From: an uncultured Erysipelotrichaceae bacterium
Lineage (GTDB): Bacteria > Bacillota_I > Bacilli_A > RF39 > UBA660
Reading direction: 5' to 3'
NCBI GenBank assembly: GCA_902768065.1
Contig: CACXJP010000060.1
Location: 1-8,733, forward strand
Length of the DNA: 8,733 nt
Position numbers and translations under genes: made by a program
Part shown: piece after piece, positions 6,434-8,733 of the stretch
Layout: every line of letters begins with the position of its first letter
Numbering within the stretch: the stretch's first letter is position 1
Notes under the pieces: model-generated
Told to the model about the DNA's origin: nothing
Database searches by the model: none
What the model saw: the letters and a program-made list of their open reading frames with translations, nothing else

Positions 6434-8101
6434 ATGGATGAAACAATAGGAGTAAAGGGCGGAAAACAAGATAGAAGAAGAACGATTAAGATTGCTAAAG
6501 CCAAAAAAAAGAAACTAGAAGAATTAAAAGAAGTTGAAGAGATAAAAGAACTAGAAAAAAAAGTAAGAAAAAAACAAATATATACCCTTATAAAAGCACT
6601 TCCTATTGCTTTAGGTGGAGGTTTTGTAAAAACAATACATGATACTGCAGTAGGAAAACAACAAAGAGATAAGGAAGAAGAAAATTCTAAATGGAGAATA
6701 AAAGAATATGATGGAGATGTTTCTCCAAAGACTCCAGTAGAAGCAGAAATAGAAAAATTAAAAAAACAAAAGAAAAAAGAAATTATTACTCCATCCGGTG
6801 AAAAAATAATTATTTATTTTACTAATATTCCAGAACACAAAAAAGAAAAAAGCGAAGCACCATATGATGAACAAACAATAATTGAAAAGGACAAAGAAAA
6901 AGAAGAAACAAAGAAAAAAGAAGAACCTAAAACAATTCTTCACGTTGGAATAGATAAATCAAATGATAGTGAAAAAACAACTACTTTAACTCAGAATAAA
7001 GAAGAAAACAGTGCCAATGATTCACATGTAATTGAACAAGATAAAAAAGTAGAGGAAAAAATAAATAATCTAAAATCAAGAAGAATAATTGAAGAGTATG
7101 ATAGACAATTAAAAGAAATTAGATATGAATTAAGAAATGCTATTTTTGAATTTAATATTCTTGTGCATGAGGAATCAGAAATAGTTCAAAAAAAAGAAGC
7201 AGAAAAAATATTAGATAATTTATCAGATTTAATAGATAGAATAGAAATAATAAAAGATAAAATGAATATTGATAACTATAGTCAATATGATGAAAATTAT
7301 ATCTATTTTTTAATCGAAACATATTTTGAGGATTTTAAAAATAAACAAATCGTCAAAGAAATAAAAGAATCTCCTTTCTATATAGAATTATCTGAAAAAA
7401 TATCAGAATTAGATAGTAAAAAGAATAAATTTAAAAAGAAAGTAGAAGAAAAAAAAGAAGCTTTAGATAATAAGGAAGAACAGTTCTCAAAATTGAAGAA
7501 TAAATATCTATCTCTTGATAGAATAAACTCTAAATTAGTAAAATTTCAAATAGAACAAGAAAAATACTTAAAAGATATTCAAGAAAAAATTGAAAATTCT
7601 AAAACAATAACAGAAAAAGTCGAATATGAATTTCAAGCATTGGATCATCAAACGAATAGAATGTTAAGATTCATGTCACTTCAGATGCTTTTACCAGGGC
7701 CAATGCTAGCAAGAGTAATGGCTGCATCAACACTATCTCACGTTTTCTTTATTAATAATATTATAAGACCACAATTTATAGAGAAAAGATATAAAGTAAT
7801 TACAGTTACAGACTACAGCAGTGAAATAAAAAATAGTATTGATGAAATAGATAATTCAATCGATTTATTAGGAAAAACATCACAACAAATTGATAGATTA
7901 ATCAGTGAAATAAATACAAAGTATAAAGACTATTTAGGAGTAATCAAAGAGTGTGATGAGATACTTAGTAATTTGAATAAAATGAAAAGCAATTTAAAAG
8001 AAAAAGAATTTGAAATGAAGAAAATAAAGAGTAAGCAACAAAAAGAGTTAGAAAAAAATGATGCTAAAGTTTTGACGAGAGGAAAGTACCCTGTAAATTA
8101 A
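6434..8101 (+). CDS. Large Lys/Glu-rich coiled-coil protein of unknown function between PBP and mraY
   Basis: I do not recognise this 555-residue protein. It has no signal peptide. Residues 11-48 are very basic and helical (RRRTIKIAKAKKKK). A hydrophobic stretch at about 49-65 (IYTLIKALPIALGGGF) could touch or span the membrane. Residues 75-205 are low-complexity and charged, with one beta-like island (ITPSGEKIIIYFTNIP, 118-133). Residues 205-405 are a long heptad-rich coiled coil. A second hydrophobic region at 411-445 (LRFMSLQMLLPGPMLARVMA onward) has a Pro-Gly-Pro turn in the middle, like a hairpin dipping into a membrane. A second coiled coil (460-540, IDEIDNSIDLLGKTSQQID) follows. It sits 47 bases after a septal-type PBP and 75 bases before mraY, where murE lies in Bacillus. 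A scaffold or membrane-linked role in cell wall synthesis is inferred from position only. The high Lys/Glu content alone would produce false similarity to many coiled-coil proteins. Confidence 0.85.
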   Translation: MDETIGVKGGKQDRRRTIKIAKAKKKKLEELKEVEEIKELEKKVRKKQIYTLIKALPIALGGGFVKTIHDTAVGKQQRDKEEENSKWRIKEYDGDVSPKTPVEAEIEKLKKQKKKEIITPSGEKIIIYFTNIPEHKKEKSEAPYDEQTIIEKDKEKEETKKKEEPKTILHVGIDKSNDSEKTTTLTQNKEENSANDSHVIEQDKKVEEKINNLKSRRIIEEYDRQLKEIRYELRNAIFEFNILVHEESEIVQKKEAEKILDNLSDLIDRIEIIKDKMNIDNYSQYDENYIYFLIETYFEDFKNKQIVKEIKESPFYIELSEKISELDSKKNKFKKKVEEKKEALDNKEEQFSKLKNKYLSLDRINSKLVKFQIEQEKYLKDIQEKIENSKTITEKVEYEFQALDHQTNRMLRFMSLQMLLPGPMLARVMAASTLSHVFFINNIIRPQFIEKRYKVITVTDYSSEIKNSIDEIDNSIDLLGKTSQQIDRLISEINTKYKDYLGVIKECDEILSNLNKMKSNLKEKEFEMKKIKSKQQKELEKNDAKVLTRGKYPVN

Positions 8102-8112
8102 TAGTAAAATAA

Positions 8113-8158
8113 ATGATAATTAGACATATTATTATTCTAAGTATGATATAATTATCAT
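8113..8158. repeat. 10-bp inverted repeat flanking the mraY promoter
   Basis: ATGATAATTA (8113-8122) and TAATTATCAT (8149-8158) are perfect inverted copies separated by 26 bases. The right arm overlaps the -10 box. No T run follows, so this is not a terminator. It could be a repressor site or chance in A+T-rich DNA. Confidence 0.45.
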
Positions 8159-8167
8159 GGAATGGAG
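8144..8167 (+). promoter_or_regulatory. Extended -10 promoter and RBS for mraY
   Basis: TGATATAAT at 8144-8152 is an extended -10 box. TAGACA at 8121-8126 matches five of six -35 bases, but the 20-base spacing is too long for a normal pair. GGAG at 8164-8167, nine bases before ATG 8177, is the ribosome binding site and selects this start over the out-of-frame ATGs at 8157 and 8162. Confidence 0.68.
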
Positions 8168-8176
8168 TGTTGAAAA

Positions 8177-8733
8177 ATGTTATTACTTACAAAAGCAGTT
8201 TTTGTAATTATGGCTGGATTTTTATTCTCTGTAATATTAGGTCTAGTAATGGTTCCATTATTAAGAAAAATGAGATTAGGTCAAAGAATAAGTGAGTTTG
8301 TTGGAGATACTCATCGAAAAAAAGAGGGTACACCAACAATGGGAGGATTAATTTTTATCATCCCAACAATAGTTATAACTTTAGGCTTAGTACTCACTCA
8401 CAAGATAGAATACTCATCCAATCTAGGAATCGTTTTATTGGTATTTATTGGATATACGCTAATAGGATTTTTGGATGACTTCTTATCTATTATTAAAGGA
8501 AATAATGAGGGACTAACAGTGTATCAAAAATTATTGATGCAAGTATTAATTGCCATAGGATTCTTCTATATTTATATGAGAAGTGGTGGACAAACATCAT
8601 GGGTAGTTGGAACACTACATATTGATTTAGAATTAGGATGGCTATATGGATTAGCAATTTTATTTGTATTAGTAGGTGCAAGTAATGCAGTTAATCTGAC
8701 GGATGGGTTAGATGGATTAAGTGGAGGCCTATC
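8177..8733 (+). CDS. mraY: Phospho-N-acetylmuramoyl-pentapeptide transferase MraY (3' end outside window)
   Basis: MraY moves phospho-MurNAc-pentapeptide from UDP onto undecaprenyl phosphate at the inner membrane face, making lipid I, the first membrane-bound step of peptidoglycan synthesis. The first 185 codons are present, out of roughly 320-360 usual for the family; the frame is open at the right edge. Visible family marks are HRKKEGTPTMGG at 46-57, the catalytic Asp pair in FLDDFLSIIKG (D100, D101), the EGLTVYQKLLMQ loop at 111-122, and NAVNLTDGLDGL at 170-181 with D176 and D179. Hydrophobic helices lie at about 8-29, 57-74, 83-103, 119-134 and 153-170, as expected for a multi-pass enzyme. 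It has its own promoter and an unusual coiled-coil gene upstream. The usual dcw successors (murD, ftsW, murG) would be expected to the right. Confidence 0.97.
   Translation, partial: MLLLTKAVFVIMAGFLFSVILGLVMVPLLRKMRLGQRISEFVGDTHRKKEGTPTMGGLIFIIPTIVITLGLVLTHKIEYSSNLGIVLLVFIGYTLIGFLDDFLSIIKGNNEGLTVYQKLLMQVLIAIGFFYIYMRSGGQTSWVVGTLHIDLELGWLYGLAILFVLVGASNAVNLTDGLDGLSGGL

Noticed and set aside
1..8733. CRISPR arrays, tRNA or rRNA genes, insertion sequences, prophage or toxin-antitoxin genes.
   Set aside because: No regularly spaced repeats, transposase motifs, terminal inverted repeats or RNA-gene signatures were seen; the content is surface, ATPase and cell wall genes.

Overview
The window comes from a very A+T-rich, Gram-positive-type bacterium. 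Shine-Dalgarno sites are strong and GGAGG-like. Promoters have an extended -10 box (TGnTATAAT). Intrinsic terminators sit directly on stop codons. The genes include a SpoVD-like penicillin-binding protein with a PASTA domain and MraY, so a peptidoglycan wall is made. Tryptophan is encoded by TGG in the genes I read and no gene relies on in-frame TGA, so the standard bacterial code fits and a Mycoplasma-type code is not needed. My best guess is an uncultured low-GC Firmicutes/Bacilli lineage of the gut type. This is inferred from composition and from the DUF6273 surface-protein family, not proven.

Layout, left to right. (1) 2-1036: the 3' part of a gene for an exported surface protein, a camelysin/SipW-type beta-sandwich followed by a DUF6273 domain. 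It is cut by an in-frame TAA at 746-748 and ends at a strong bidirectional terminator. (2) 1063-1173, minus strand: a short stretch that looks like the degraded tail of a converging gene. (3) 1215-2976: a two-gene operon with its own extended -10 promoter. It encodes an 84-residue protein with an Sm/SH3-like C-terminal half and a DUF853 (HerA/FtsK-like) ATPase, and ends in a terminator. (4) 3075-4442: a secreted protein anchored by its C-terminus, with an Ig/cohesin-like domain and a cadherin-like domain, from its own promoter. Its last codons form the stem of a terminator. (5) 4485-6386: a class B penicillin-binding protein. (6) 6434-8101: a 555-residue coiled-coil protein of unknown function. 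(7) 8177 to the right edge: the first 185 codons of mraY, from its own promoter.

The right half is a rearranged division and cell wall (dcw) cluster. In Bacillus subtilis the order is pbpB-spoVD-murE-mraY; here a large lysine/glutamate-rich coiled-coil protein occupies the murE position. MraY makes lipid I, the PBP crosslinks the finished strands, and the anchored beta-sandwich protein upstream is probably exposed in or under the wall. The coiled-coil protein, with its hydrophobic segments and its position between PBP and MraY, is the best candidate here for an undescribed component of septal wall synthesis. That role rests on context only.
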